NCBI RefSeq assembly: GCF_001545075.1
Contig: NZ_FCOB02000043.1
Span: 1-60,947 of the forward strand
DNA: 60,947 nucleotides
Origin: Caballeronia ptereochthonis
GTDB lineage: Bacteria; Pseudomonadota; Gammaproteobacteria; Burkholderiales; Burkholderiaceae
Direction: 5' to 3'
A program made the position numbers and the translations under genes. This document shows positions 52,380 to 60,922 of the stretch, piece after piece; the stretch's first letter is position 1; each line of letters opens with the position of its first letter. The notes under the pieces are model-generated. The model saw only the letters and a list, made by a program, of their open reading frames with translations, was not told the origin of the DNA and did not search any database.

Positions 52380-52745
52380 ATGGACGACTACCAATACGAC
52401 TGTCCGAGCGCGGACATCGACATGCTCGCGCACGTGATCAGCGATCTCTTTCCCGAGCAGACGCAGTTCGCCGAACGCAAGGACGACGCGGGCCGCACCT
52501 CGCTCGTGATTCACTACGTGGCGATGCGCTTCGGCTCGAGCGCGCGGCGCATCACGATCGACGTGCGCTTCGATCCGGCCGCGCTCGCGCGTTACCGCGC
52601 GATGCCGGCGCGCATGCACGCGCGCAGCTATGCGGTGCTGCGCGCGTATGTCGAAGCGATGCTCGGATCGCTCGAAGAAAGCTACGCGAACGGCGAGGCC
52701 GTGCCGCGCGAAGTGGAAATCGAAATGGGCGAGGACTTCGCTTAA
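52380..52745 (+). CDS. small conserved Burkholderia-type protein (possibly DUF3022)
   Basis: The 121-residue product is acidic and soluble, starting MDDYQYDCPSADIDML and ending VPREVEIEMGEDFA. It resembles proteins annotated as DUF3022 in Burkholderiaceae; the name is from memory and not certain. Function is unknown. It follows the YhfC-like gene by 46 bp and overlaps the end of the convergent PGDYG gene by 4 bp. Confidence 0.7.
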   Translation: MDDYQYDCPSADIDMLAHVISDLFPEQTQFAERKDDAGRTSLVIHYVAMRFGSSARRITIDVRFDPAALARYRAMPARMHARSYAVLRAYVEAMLGSLEESYANGEAVPREVEIEMGEDFA

Positions 52746-53170
52746 AGCTCGCGATAGACCTTCGCGAAGCGCGCTGCCTTCACGACGCCGTAATCGCCCG
52801 GGGCATATTGCGTCACCCAGTCGCCGGCCTCGCCGGTGAGGATGTCGCCCGCGGCGGATCGCGCGATGGAGAAGGGCTCGTGCATCTCCTTGGCGAGCAC
52901 GACGCTCGGCTTGTTGCGATACGTGCCCGGCTCGCCGTGTGCGATGCCGCCTTCGGGCACGTACTTCGCATCGAAGCGCTCGCGCGACACGACCCAGCGT
53001 TCGCCGCCGCTGCCGGTGACGATCGCGTCGCCGCTCGCGTAGTGATTCGGGCCTTCGAGGCTCATCAGCTCGCCGGCGGCGGCCGCGAATTCGACGGCCA
53101 CGGCTTCGTCCTTCACGACGCGGCGCGCGGCGGGGTCTGTTGCGAGATCGAGTTGGGACAGATGGAGCAT
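52742..53170 (-). CDS. PGDYG-motif protein, unknown function
   Basis: This 142-residue soluble protein has a conserved APGDYGVVKA segment near its end and WVTQYAPGD before it. Earlier it has GERWVVSRERFDAKYVPEGG, repeating the 'W-V-x-R/Q-x-x-F/Y' pattern in two halves. The family is known by the PGDYG motif, with no assigned function. The start MLHLSQLDLA at 53170 is preferred to the open extension. It is convergent with the preceding gene. Confidence 0.7.
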   Translation of the reverse strand: MLHLSQLDLATDPAARRVVKDEAVAVEFAAAAGELMSLEGPNHYASGDAIVTGSGGERWVVSRERFDAKYVPEGGIAHGEPGTYRNKPSVVLAKEMHEPFSIARSAAGDILTGEAGDWVTQYAPGDYGVVKAARFAKVYREL

Positions 53171-53241
53171 GGTGCGATCACGAATGGCGGTTGCGGTGCG
53201 GGATCGTAACGGCATTCGCGCCATTTTGCACCCGGTGGACG

Positions 53242-53270
53242 AAAAAAAGCCCGCATCGCGGGATGCGGGC
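53242..53270 (-). terminator. terminator of the Spy/CpxP-like gene
   Basis: On the minus strand GCCCGCAT-CCCGCG-ATGCGGGC is followed by seven T residues. It lies 39 bp after the stop of the periplasmic protein gene. Confidence 0.92.
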
Positions 53271-53308
53271 TGACGTGTGCTTGCAGCGTCGGGCTTGCGC
53301 GCAGGGCC

Positions 53309-53827
53309 TCAGGGTTTGGTTGCCGATGCCGCATCGGCGCCCGCCGCATGCGGACGGCGATGCGCGCGATCGTGACGCGCCTTGCCGTGCTCTTCGCGGA
53401 AGCTGCTATCGGCGAGCTTCTTCTGCTCGGGCGACAGGCTCGTGTAAAGCGGTTCGAAAGCTTCGACGAGGCGCTTCGTGCCGTCCGCGTTCGCCTGGGT
53501 GATCTGCTCGTACTGCTTCATGTCATCGAGCGCGGACATCGTGTCGCGCTGCGCGATGCGCTGGCGGTACAGGTCGGCCATGGTGCGGCCGTTTTCGCGC
53601 ATCACGTCGGCGAACTTCGACCATTGCTCTTCCTGCTGCGGGGTGATTTTGAGGCTCGAATGCAACTGCGCGATACGCTCCTCGACACGGGCCTCGCGCT
53701 TCGCCACGGCCGGTGCGGATGCGGCGGATTGCACGGCGGGGGCCGAAGCCGCTGCGGGCGCGGACGATTGTGCGAAGACCGGGCTCAAGGCGCAGAAAGC
53801 GGCCAATGCGACGAGTGTTCTTTTCAT
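53309..53827 (-). CDS. Spy/CpxP-like periplasmic protein with LTXXQ motif
   Basis: The 172-residue product has a signal peptide (MKRTLVALAAFCALSPVFA, cleavage at about 19), then an Ala/Ser-rich linker and a helical domain (about 45-150). LKITPQQEEQWSKFADVMREN and LSPEQKKLAD are the two LTxxQ-like motifs of Spy/CpxP proteins. The C-terminus is His/Ala rich. Family members are envelope-stress chaperones or sensors. ATG at 53827 gives a clean signal peptide. It is divergent from the LysR gene at 53990. Confidence 0.82.
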   Translation of the reverse strand: MKRTLVALAAFCALSPVFAQSSAPAAASAPAVQSAASAPAVAKREARVEERIAQLHSSLKITPQQEEQWSKFADVMRENGRTMADLYRQRIAQRDTMSALDDMKQYEQITQANADGTKRLVEAFEPLYTSLSPEQKKLADSSFREEHGKARHDRAHRRPHAAGADAASATKP

Positions 53828-53989
53828 TCGGTTACCTTCGATCGATGTGGAAAGCGGCGTGCTTCGTAAGCGGCTGAAAGAAAAGGCGATGAGCACGCCA
53901 ACGGCGGATATTAGTATCACGATTGCATGCGGATTCGCTCGCATTGCCACATCTGCTTACATTCGATACGACTCTGGAAAATAAGCGCA

Positions 53990-54880
53990 GTGGATACCTT
54001 GTTGAGCATGCGGGTTTTCGTGGCCATCGTCGAGGCGGGCAGCCTGAGCGCGGCAGCCGAGCGCTTTGCCATCTCCGCGCCGATGGCCGGCAAGCATCTT
54101 CAGGCGCTGGAAGCGCGCCTCGGTGCGCGTCTCATCGTTCGTACCACACGCCGGCAGAGCCTGACCGAGATCGGCCGCGAATATTACGAACGCTGCCGCC
54201 GCATTCTCGCGGACGTGGACGCCGCCGACGCGCTCGCCGAAGCGATGAGCGCGACGCCGCGCGGCCTGCTGCGCGTCACCGTGCCGCTGACCTACGGCGT
54301 TCAGTTCGTCACGCCCGCCGTGACCGAGTTCCTCGCGGCGTTTCCGCAGATCGCCGTCGAGCTCGATCTCACCAACCGCATGGTCGATATCGTCGAGGAG
54401 CGGTTCGACGCGGCCGTGCGCATCGGCGCGCTTGCCGATTCGAGCTTCGTCGCGCGCCCGCTCAAGCCGTACGCGATGACCGTGTGCGCGTCGCCCGCGT
54501 ATCTCGCACGCGCCGGCACGCCCGCGACGCCCGCCGATCTCGCGAGCCACGAGTGCCTGGGCTTCGTGCATCAGGGCCGCGAGGCGGGCTGGCGGCTCCA
54601 CGGCGAGGACGATGCGACGCACGCAAGCCGCACGCAGTCCGCGCGCTTTCGCGCGAACAACGGACAGGCGCTCAGAAAGGCCGCGCTCGCGGGCTTCGGC
54701 CTCGTGCTTCAGCCGCATGCGCTCGTCGAGGACGAACTGAAGAGCGGCGCGCTCGTCGCGGTTCTTCAGGACTTTCTGCCGAAGCCTTCGCCCGCGCATC
54801 TCGTCTATCCCCGCGATACACGGGCGACGCTCAAGCTCGCGAGCTTCGTCGACTTCATGGTGGCGCGGCTGGGCATCTGA
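53990..54880 (+). CDS. LysR-family transcriptional regulator
   Basis: This 296-residue regulator has an N-terminal HTH (about 5-65, with VAIVEAGSLSAAAERFAIS) and a substrate-binding domain of the CrgA-like group (MVDIVEERFDAAVRIGAL at about 138-155). The start is GTG at 53990 or ATG at 54008; the first gives the usual extra residues before the HTH. It is divergent from the Spy/CpxP-like gene, 162 bp away, which may be its target. The inducer is unknown. Confidence 0.85.
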   Translation: MDTLLSMRVFVAIVEAGSLSAAAERFAISAPMAGKHLQALEARLGARLIVRTTRRQSLTEIGREYYERCRRILADVDAADALAEAMSATPRGLLRVTVPLTYGVQFVTPAVTEFLAAFPQIAVELDLTNRMVDIVEERFDAAVRIGALADSSFVARPLKPYAMTVCASPAYLARAGTPATPADLASHECLGFVHQGREAGWRLHGEDDATHASRTQSARFRANNGQALRKAALAGFGLVLQPHALVEDELKSGALVAVLQDFLPKPSPAHLVYPRDTRATLKLASFVDFMVARLGI

Positions 54881-54982
54881 GCGGCGTTCATGTCGGCGAT
54901 AATGCAAAACGCAAAATACCGAATGCCGGATTGCATTCAAAACACATAACGCAAAAGGCAAAACGCCAGGGACGACGCCTAC

Positions 54983-55438
54983 ATGAGACCGCCGCGCCTA
55001 GATCAGCTCGACGACATCGATCGCAATCTCGTCGCGCTCCTGCAGATGAACGCGCGGGAGAGCGTCGCCAATCTCGCGCGGCAACTGGGCGTCGCGCGCA
55101 CGACGGTGATCGCGCGCATCGCGAGGCTGGAGAAGAACAACGTGATCGCGGGCTACGGCGTGCGGCTCGGGCAGGATGTGCTCGATGCGAGCATCCAGGC
55201 GTATGTCGGCATCAAGCTCATGCCGAAGTACGGCCGCGACTTGCAGAAGCGCTTCGCGCGCATGCCGGAGATTCAGCTGCTCTGCGCGGTGAGCGGCGAG
55301 TTCGATTACGTCGCGTGGCTGCGCGCCGATTCGCCCGACCGCCTGAACGACCTGCTCGACGAGATAGGCGCGCTGGAAGGCGTCGAGCGGACCACGACCT
55401 CCATCATCCTCGCGCGCAAGATCGATCGCGTGGGTTGA
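54983..55438 (+). CDS. Lrp/AsnC-family transcriptional regulator
   Basis: This 151-residue regulator has an N-terminal HTH (about 8-65, LDDIDRNLVALLQMNARESV and LGVARTTVIARIARLEKN) and a C-terminal RAM ligand-binding domain. Such proteins form octamers and respond to amino acids. It lies upstream of a saccharopine-dehydrogenase-like gene on the same strand, 151 bp away, with a 13-bp palindrome between. It probably regulates that gene in response to an amino acid. Confidence 0.9.
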   Translation: MRPPRLDQLDDIDRNLVALLQMNARESVANLARQLGVARTTVIARIARLEKNNVIAGYGVRLGQDVLDASIQAYVGIKLMPKYGRDLQKRFARMPEIQLLCAVSGEFDYVAWLRADSPDRLNDLLDEIGALEGVERTTTSIILARKIDRVG

Positions 55439-55476
55439 GCCAAACGATGCAAATCGTAGGTTGGGATCGTCGAAAT

Positions 55477-55489
55477 GACGAAATTCGTC
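55477..55489. promoter_or_regulatory. palindrome upstream of the saccharopine-dehydrogenase-like gene
   Basis: GACGAA-A-TTCGTC is a perfect inverted repeat with a single central base, between the Lrp-type regulator gene and its downstream neighbour. The placement suits an Lrp/AsnC operator, which is an inference. Confidence 0.5.
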
Positions 55490-55589
55490 GTCGAAGCGCA
55501 TCATTTTGTGTCTAGGATCAATATTCGCGCGCTCCTAAACTGTGTGAAGAAGGCATAGGCCCAAACCCGCACACATAAAGGAGATGAAT

Positions 55590-56699
55590 ATGAAAGTGGC
55601 CCTCGTCGGCGCCGGATTGATCGGCCAGAGCATTGCCCATTTGCTGCGTGAAACGGGGGACTTCGAGGTCGTCGCATTCGATCGCGACGAGCAGACGCTC
55701 GCGCTCCTCGATGCGCAAGGCATTCCGACGCGCCGCGTCGATTCCGCCGATACGCCCGCGTTGCGCCAGGCATTGAACGGCTTCGATGCGCTCGTCAACG
55801 CGCTGCCGTATTACCTCGCGATCAGCGTCGCGTCTGCGGCGAAGGCGGCGGGCGTGCATTACTTCGACCTCACCGAGGACGTACGCGCGACGCACGCGAT
55901 TCGCGCCATCGCCGAGGATTCCGAGCTCGCCTTCATGCCGCAATGCGGTCTCGCGCCGGGCTTCATCGGCATCGTCGCGCACGATCTCGCGAAGCGCCTC
56001 GACGATGTGCGCGAAGTCAAGATGCGCGTCGGCGCGTTGCCCGAGTTTCCGACCAACGCGCTCAAATACAACCTCACATGGAGCATCGACGGCCTCATCA
56101 ACGAGTATTGCCAGCCGTGCGAGGCGATCCGCGAAGGCCGCACGCAATGGGTGCAGCCGCTCGAAGGCGTCGAGCATTTCTCGCTCGACGGCATCGAGTA
56201 CGAGGCGTTCAACACGTCGGGCGGCCTGGGCACGCTATGCGAGACGCTCGCGGGCAAGGTCGAGACGCTCGACTACAAGTCGGTGCGCTATCCGGGTCAC
56301 CGCGACCTGATGAAGTTCCTGCTCGACGATCTGCGCATGTCCACCGACCGCGACGGCCTGAAGACGATGCTCAAGCGCGCGGTGCCCTCGACTGCGCAGG
56401 ACGTCGTGCTGATCTTCGTCACCGTGACGGGCATGCGCCGCGGACAGCTCGTGCAGGACGTGTTCACGCGCAAGATCTTCGCGAAGGACGTGTGCGGCAC
56501 GCCGATGAGCGCGATCCAGATCACGACCGCCGGCGCGATCTGCGCGGAGATCGATCTGTTCCGCGAGGGGGTGTTGCCGCAAAGCGGTTTCGTGCGGCAG
56601 GAGCAGGTTCCGCTCGCCGCGTTCCTCAGCAACCGCTTCGGCAAGCTGTACGAAGGCGCGAACGCGGTAGCCACGGCGCGGCAACTGGCGGCCGCGTAA
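55590..56699 (+). CDS. saccharopine dehydrogenase-family oxidoreductase
   Basis: This 369-residue NAD(P)-dependent enzyme has the N-terminal Rossmann motif VALVGAGLIGQSIAHLL and the family segments ALPYYLAISVASAAKAAGVHYFDL (about 72-95) and MPQCGLAPGF. It resembles L-lysine/amino-acid dehydrogenases of this family. TAAAGGAGATGAAT places the ribosome-binding site properly for ATG 55590; the ATG at 55584 overlaps it. An Lrp-type regulator precedes it, so amino-acid catabolism is likely; the substrate is unknown. Confidence 0.85.
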   Translation: MKVALVGAGLIGQSIAHLLRETGDFEVVAFDRDEQTLALLDAQGIPTRRVDSADTPALRQALNGFDALVNALPYYLAISVASAAKAAGVHYFDLTEDVRATHAIRAIAEDSELAFMPQCGLAPGFIGIVAHDLAKRLDDVREVKMRVGALPEFPTNALKYNLTWSIDGLINEYCQPCEAIREGRTQWVQPLEGVEHFSLDGIEYEAFNTSGGLGTLCETLAGKVETLDYKSVRYPGHRDLMKFLLDDLRMSTDRDGLKTMLKRAVPSTAQDVVLIFVTVTGMRRGQLVQDVFTRKIFAKDVCGTPMSAIQITTAGAICAEIDLFREGVLPQSGFVRQEQVPLAAFLSNRFGKLYEGANAVATARQLAAA

Positions 56700-56708
56700 C
56701 GTCGCGCC

Positions 56709-57299
56709 TCACGGCCGGCGCGTCTGGATCAGGCGCGCGAGCAAGGCGTCGCGCGCATCGTCCGAAGGCGCGGTGTTGTCGAACATCACGAGCGTTCGCG
56801 CGAGCGCTTCGTCGGGCACGAAGCGCCGCTGTCGATATTCTTCCCAGTGCGCGAGCTTGTACGCATCGTTCGGATCGCCGCGAGCGACGATGCGCTCGCG
56901 CGCCACGTTCTCCTCCACATGCACCCACACGACGCGAATGGCGACATCATCGCCGATGCCGAGCCACGCGTGATCGAACAGGCGTCCGCTGCGCACTTCG
57001 CGCGTGAGCGGCGCGACCACCACGACGTTCACGCCGAGCGCGAGATTCTCGGCAGCGGTATCGAGGAGCGAGCGATACTCCGGATCGCGAAAATGCTCGA
57101 TGAAAAGCGGACTGTCGCGGTCGTGCGGATCGCCCGTCAGCGCGCCGATCGCCGCGGCGCTATACGCGCCGTAGAGCGTGTCCTTGTCGAGCAGGCAGAA
57201 GGGTTGGCCGATCGCGCGCATGAGCGGCGCGAAGAGCTGCTTGGCGAGCGTGGTCTTGCCGGTGCCCGCGTGGCCGCAGAAGAAGAGCAGATGCTTCAC
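56709..57299 (-). CDS. P-loop kinase/ATPase, unknown substrate
   Basis: This 196-residue protein starts (GTG) VKHLLFFCGHAGTGKTT, with Walker A at about 9-17. It resembles small AAA/zeta-toxin-like or shikimate-type kinases, with DKDTLYG near 43 and ARGDPNDAYKL (about 133-143) in the lid region. The substrate is unknown. The frame is open to 57368, but the chosen start begins the beta strand right before the P-loop. It converges with the saccharopine-dehydrogenase-like gene. Confidence 0.75.
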   Translation of the reverse strand: MKHLLFFCGHAGTGKTTLAKQLFAPLMRAIGQPFCLLDKDTLYGAYSAAAIGALTGDPHDRDSPLFIEHFRDPEYRSLLDTAAENLALGVNVVVVAPLTREVRSGRLFDHAWLGIGDDVAIRVVWVHVEENVARERIVARGDPNDAYKLAHWEEYRQRRFVPDEALARTLVMFDNTAPSDDARDALLARLIQTRRP

Positions 57300-57364
57300 G
57301 CCTGATGGTCCTCGAAGAGATTTGCATCGTCCATCATGCCGTTCGTGGGTGCGATCCGCCAAGC

Positions 57365-58678
57365 TCATTCATTCATCCGCGCGCGCTGATAGCGTTTCAT
57401 GAGCGGCGTCGCCGTGATGCCGTGCACGACGACCGAAGCGGTGATCGTCGCGATGACGAACGGCACGAGCGGCGCCGCGACATCCTGCGGCGCGTGCTCG
57501 ATCGCATAGAGCAGATAGTAGAACGAGCCGACGCCGCGTATGCCGAACCAGCCCATGAGCCGCCGTTGCGGGGCCGTGGCGTACGAGCCGATGAGCGATG
57601 CTTCGACCGCCGCGGGCCGCAGCACGAGGAAGAGTGCGCCGATGAGTGCGCCGACCTGCCAGGTGAAAAGCTCGCGCCACATCGTCGCGAGCACGGCGCC
57701 GACCACCAGCATGATCGCCACTTCGGCGATGCGCTCCAGCTCGATCGTGAAGCCGTGCACGCGCTCGGTCATGAACGCGTGCGCGCGCTCGGGATCGGCG
57801 GCGGTCGCGCTGACGTCGTCCGCGTCGATTTTGCCGACTGCCTGGCGCGCGGACTTGCCGCCGCTTTCCTTCTGCTCGACGCGGCGCATCGCGAGGCCGG
57901 CCGCGAATACCGCGAGAAACGCATACGTGTGCAGCAATTCGGCGACGCCGTACGACAACGCGATCAGCCCTAGCGCATAAAAGCCCTCCGGCCCGAGCGC
58001 CTCGTCGTGACGCGTGCGCAGATACGCGACGAGCCGCACCGACACTGCGCCGAGCAGCCAGCCGCTTGCGAGCGCGCCCGCGATGCCCCACACCGCCTGC
58101 AGCGCGAAGCCCCAGTGCAGCGCCTCGCCGGGCGACACCTCGAAGCGGCACAACGCGATCGCCAGGAGCGCGAAGGGCAGCGCGATGCCGTCGTTCAGGC
58201 CGCCTTCGCCCGACAGCGAGAAGCGCAGCAGGTCGATGTCGCCGGGCGTTTCCACCTGCACGTCGTGCGCGAGCACGGGATCGGTCGGCGCGAGCATCGC
58301 GGCGAGCAGGAGCGCCGGTCCCCAACTGAGCCCGAGCACATAGGCGGCAAAGAGCGTGAGCGCGGCGACGGTGAGCACCATCGCGACGAACCCCAGGCGC
58401 ACCGGCAGAATCCAGATACGGTCGGTGGGCGGCACGCGCAATCGCAGGCCGATGGCGAAGAGCGACACGAGCATCGCGACTTCGGTGATGCGCCTGAGCA
58501 CCGTGGCATTGGCCGCGAGGTCGAGCGTCAGAAGATTGGCGGCGCCGGGGCCGAGCGCGAAGCCGATCGCGAGATAGCACATCGCGGTGCTGATCGGCAG
58601 GCGACTGAATGTCGAACTGGCGAGCCCCATGAAGATGAGCACGCCGCCGACGACGAGAAACCACATCGTCTCGATCAT
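57365..58678 (-). CDS. cation:proton antiporter (CPA1/NhaP-like)
   Basis: This 437-residue membrane protein has about twelve helices. LAPTDPVLAHDVQVE (about 139-153) has the conserved Asp, and GEGGLNDGIALPFA carries the Asn-Asp pair typical of Na+/H+ antiporters. A hydrophilic cytoplasmic insert (about 270-310) interrupts the helices. It exchanges Na+ or K+ for protons across the inner membrane. ATG at 58678 (MIETMWFLVVGG) gives a clean first helix; the frame runs open to 58951 without likely coding value. Confidence 0.88.
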   Translation of the reverse strand: MIETMWFLVVGGVLIFMGLASSTFSRLPISTAMCYLAIGFALGPGAANLLTLDLAANATVLRRITEVAMLVSLFAIGLRLRVPPTDRIWILPVRLGFVAMVLTVAALTLFAAYVLGLSWGPALLLAAMLAPTDPVLAHDVQVETPGDIDLLRFSLSGEGGLNDGIALPFALLAIALCRFEVSPGEALHWGFALQAVWGIAGALASGWLLGAVSVRLVAYLRTRHDEALGPEGFYALGLIALSYGVAELLHTYAFLAVFAAGLAMRRVEQKESGGKSARQAVGKIDADDVSATAADPERAHAFMTERVHGFTIELERIAEVAIMLVVGAVLATMWRELFTWQVGALIGALFLVLRPAAVEASLIGSYATAPQRRLMGWFGIRGVGSFYYLLYAIEHAPQDVAAPLVPFVIATITASVVVHGITATPLMKRYQRARMNE

Positions 58679-58944
58679 GAATCCCTTCGGGTCTCGTGTG
58701 CAGGTGGTCGGGCGCGCCGCGGGCAGGACGCGCGGGACGTTCGGATGAGAGCACGAGCCGTGCCTGTGCATGCAGCGCGGCGCGCACGTGCGCTTCATGC
58801 ACGCTTTCTGACTGCGCGCCGCGTTGCGCGTAAGATGCATTTCGATTCCTGCACTGCATTCGTCATCTGCTTCATTCGCGCGGTCCTTCGGTGCTCGCTC
58901 GCAGCTTGCGTGGGCCACGCATCCGGACCGGGGGAGAACCCAGC

Positions 58945-60327
58945 ATGTCACAGCACTTCGACGCGGTCGTCATCGGCACGGGGCAGGGCGGCTCGCCGCT
59001 TGCCGTGCGGCTCGCGCAGAGCGGCAGGCGCACGGCCGTGATCGAGCGGCATCTGTTCGGCGGGACTTGCGTGAACGTCGGCTGCACGCCGACCAAGACC
59101 TATGTCGCGAGCGCGCGGGCGGCGCATGTCGCGCGCACGGCGGCGCAGTACGGCGTGATGATCGGCGGCGACATCACGATCGACATGGCGCGCGTGAAGG
59201 CGCGCAAGGACGAAGTGATCGGCGGCTCGCGCAGTGGCATCGAGAGCTGGCTGCGCGGCACGGAGAATCTGACGGTCTTCAGGGGACACGGACGCTTCAC
59301 GGGGCCGCATGCGCTGCGCATCGAGGCGAGCGGCGGCTCGACGCAGGACATCGAGGCCGATCTCGTCTTCATCAACACGGGCACGCGCGCGGCGGTGCCG
59401 AAGGTGGAAGGACTCGAGCGCGTGCCGTATCTGACCAATTCGACGATCCTCGAATTGACGGAGGTGCCGGAGCATCTCGTGATCGTCGGCGCGAGCTACA
59501 TCGCGCTCGAATTCGGGCAGATGTTCCGGCGCTTCGGCAGCCGCGTGACCTTGCTCGTGCGCGGCGAGCGCATCCTGACGCGGGAGGATGAAGACTTTGC
59601 CCGCGCGATGCAGGAGGTGTTCGTGCGCGAGGGCATCGAGTTTTGCTTCGGCGCGCAGATCGGGCGCGTGGAGGCGTTGGCGGATGGCGTGCGCATCGTG
59701 ACTGGCGACGAGACGATCGATGCATCGCATTTGCTCTTCGCGACGGGGCGCACGCCGAACACCGACGATCTTGGCCTCGAGCACGCGGGCATCGCCGTAA
59801 ACCGGCACGGCATGATCGACGTCGACGGCCAGTTGCGCACGAAGGCGGAGGGCGTGTATGCGCTGGGCGATGTGAACGGACGTGGCGCGTTCACCCATAC
59901 GTCGTGGAACGACTACGAGATCATCGCTTCGAATCTGCTCGATGGCGAATCGCGCAGCGTGGATACGCGCATCATGGCGTATGCGGTGTTCGTCGACCCG
60001 CCCTTCGCGCGCGTGGGGATGAGTGAGGACGAAGTGAGAAAGGATGGTCGCGAGGCGCTTATCGCGACGATGCCGATGACGCGTGTGGGGCGCGCTCGCG
60101 AGCGCGGAGAGACCGATGGCTTCATGAAGGCGCTCGTCGATGCGCGCACGCGGCGGTTTTTAGGTGCGGCGATTTACGGCATCGAAGGGGACGAGGCGAT
60201 TCATACCTTCATCGATGTGATGAGCGCGGATGCGCCTTATATGACGCTGCGGCGGGCTATGCATATTCATCCGACTGTGAGTGAGTTGATTCCCACGTTG
60301 CTGGGGGGATTGAAGGTGTTGGGGTGA
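58945..60327 (+). CDS. FAD-dependent pyridine nucleotide-disulfide oxidoreductase (mercuric reductase-like)
   Basis: This 460-residue class I flavoprotein has an FAD motif (FDAVVIGTGQGGSPLAVRLA), the redox-active disulfide GGTCVNVGCTPTK (Cys44 and Cys49), an NAD(P)-binding domain with VIVGASYIALEFGQMF (about 173-188) and a C-terminal dimer domain. It is like dihydrolipoyl dehydrogenase and mercuric reductase, but without the extra MerA cysteines at its C-terminus. GGGGGAGAACCC precedes the ATG. The physiological substrate is unknown. Confidence 0.87.
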   Translation: MSQHFDAVVIGTGQGGSPLAVRLAQSGRRTAVIERHLFGGTCVNVGCTPTKTYVASARAAHVARTAAQYGVMIGGDITIDMARVKARKDEVIGGSRSGIESWLRGTENLTVFRGHGRFTGPHALRIEASGGSTQDIEADLVFINTGTRAAVPKVEGLERVPYLTNSTILELTEVPEHLVIVGASYIALEFGQMFRRFGSRVTLLVRGERILTREDEDFARAMQEVFVREGIEFCFGAQIGRVEALADGVRIVTGDETIDASHLLFATGRTPNTDDLGLEHAGIAVNRHGMIDVDGQLRTKAEGVYALGDVNGRGAFTHTSWNDYEIIASNLLDGESRSVDTRIMAYAVFVDPPFARVGMSEDEVRKDGREALIATMPMTRVGRARERGETDGFMKALVDARTRRFLGAAIYGIEGDEAIHTFIDVMSADAPYMTLRRAMHIHPTVSELIPTLLGGLKVLG

Positions 60328-60394
60328 GGCTTTGTTTGCGTTCGCTGGGGCCTTGGGCTTTCGGCTTGCGCTTTCGTGGAATCCTGAGTTCTTA

Positions 60395-60475
60395 GTGGTC
60401 TATTAGCGTTGCCCCTGTGCGGGGCGGCAGTCACTTTCTTTGCTGCTGCAAAGAAAGTAACCAAAGAAAGCGGCT
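60395..60475. repeat. second copy of the hairpin-element arm
   Basis: TGGTCTATTAGCGTTGCCCC through GTCACTTTCTTTGC matches the left arm of the 49207-49316 element. A short inverted GCAAAGAAAGT follows, after which the sequence departs into a different repeat (CCAAAGAAAGCGGC). Confidence 0.8.
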
Positions 60476-60621
60476 TTGGCCCGGAGTGCCACGGGCGGAC
60501 TCGTCGTCATGGTCCGGAGTGACCCAGCCTCTAAGTGTCGCCCTCAAAAGACTAACGGTGCTTGGCTCGCGCACGGTCTGCCGCGTCGGAAGTCTCAGGG
60601 CGCTGGTTCAGCACCAAAGCG
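60455..60621 (+). repeat. dispersed repeat, direct-orientation copy
   Basis: This stretch contains AAGTAACCAAAGAAAGC, GACTCGTCGTCATGG, GTGCTTGGCTCGCGCA and GGTTCAGCACCAAA in order. The same landmarks occur on the opposite strand at 60765-60922. The small ORFs it encodes are not believed to be genes. No supported gene lies between 60328 and the end of the window. Confidence 0.75.
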
Positions 60622-60764
60622 TTTCGGCACAGCGCTACGCGCTGCCGTCGGGAACACGAAGCGCGTGCGTTAAGCAGATGAATGCCTTAGCGGAACACCA
60701 TCGTCGTAAAGGAAGATGCCCACGCAAACCTAATGAACCGTTCGGCCGCGCAGCGGGCTGGAGC

Positions 60765-60922
60765 TTTTTTGGTGCTGAACCAGTCAGTCTTGTGGTGCGA
60801 TGTGGCAGAACATGCGCGAGCCAAGCCCGATTAGACCTATGGGGGCACTCTTTAGGGGCTGGGCCACTCCGAACCATGACGACGAGTCTGCCTGGGCCAA
60901 AAGCTGCTTTCTTTGGTTACTT
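60765..60922 (-). repeat. dispersed repeat, inverted copy
   Basis: Read on the minus strand it repeats the landmarks of 60455-60621 with moderate divergence and small indels. The two form an imperfect palindrome of about 470 bp with a unique centre of about 145 bp. Nothing recognisable as coding was found in the centre. Confidence 0.75.
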
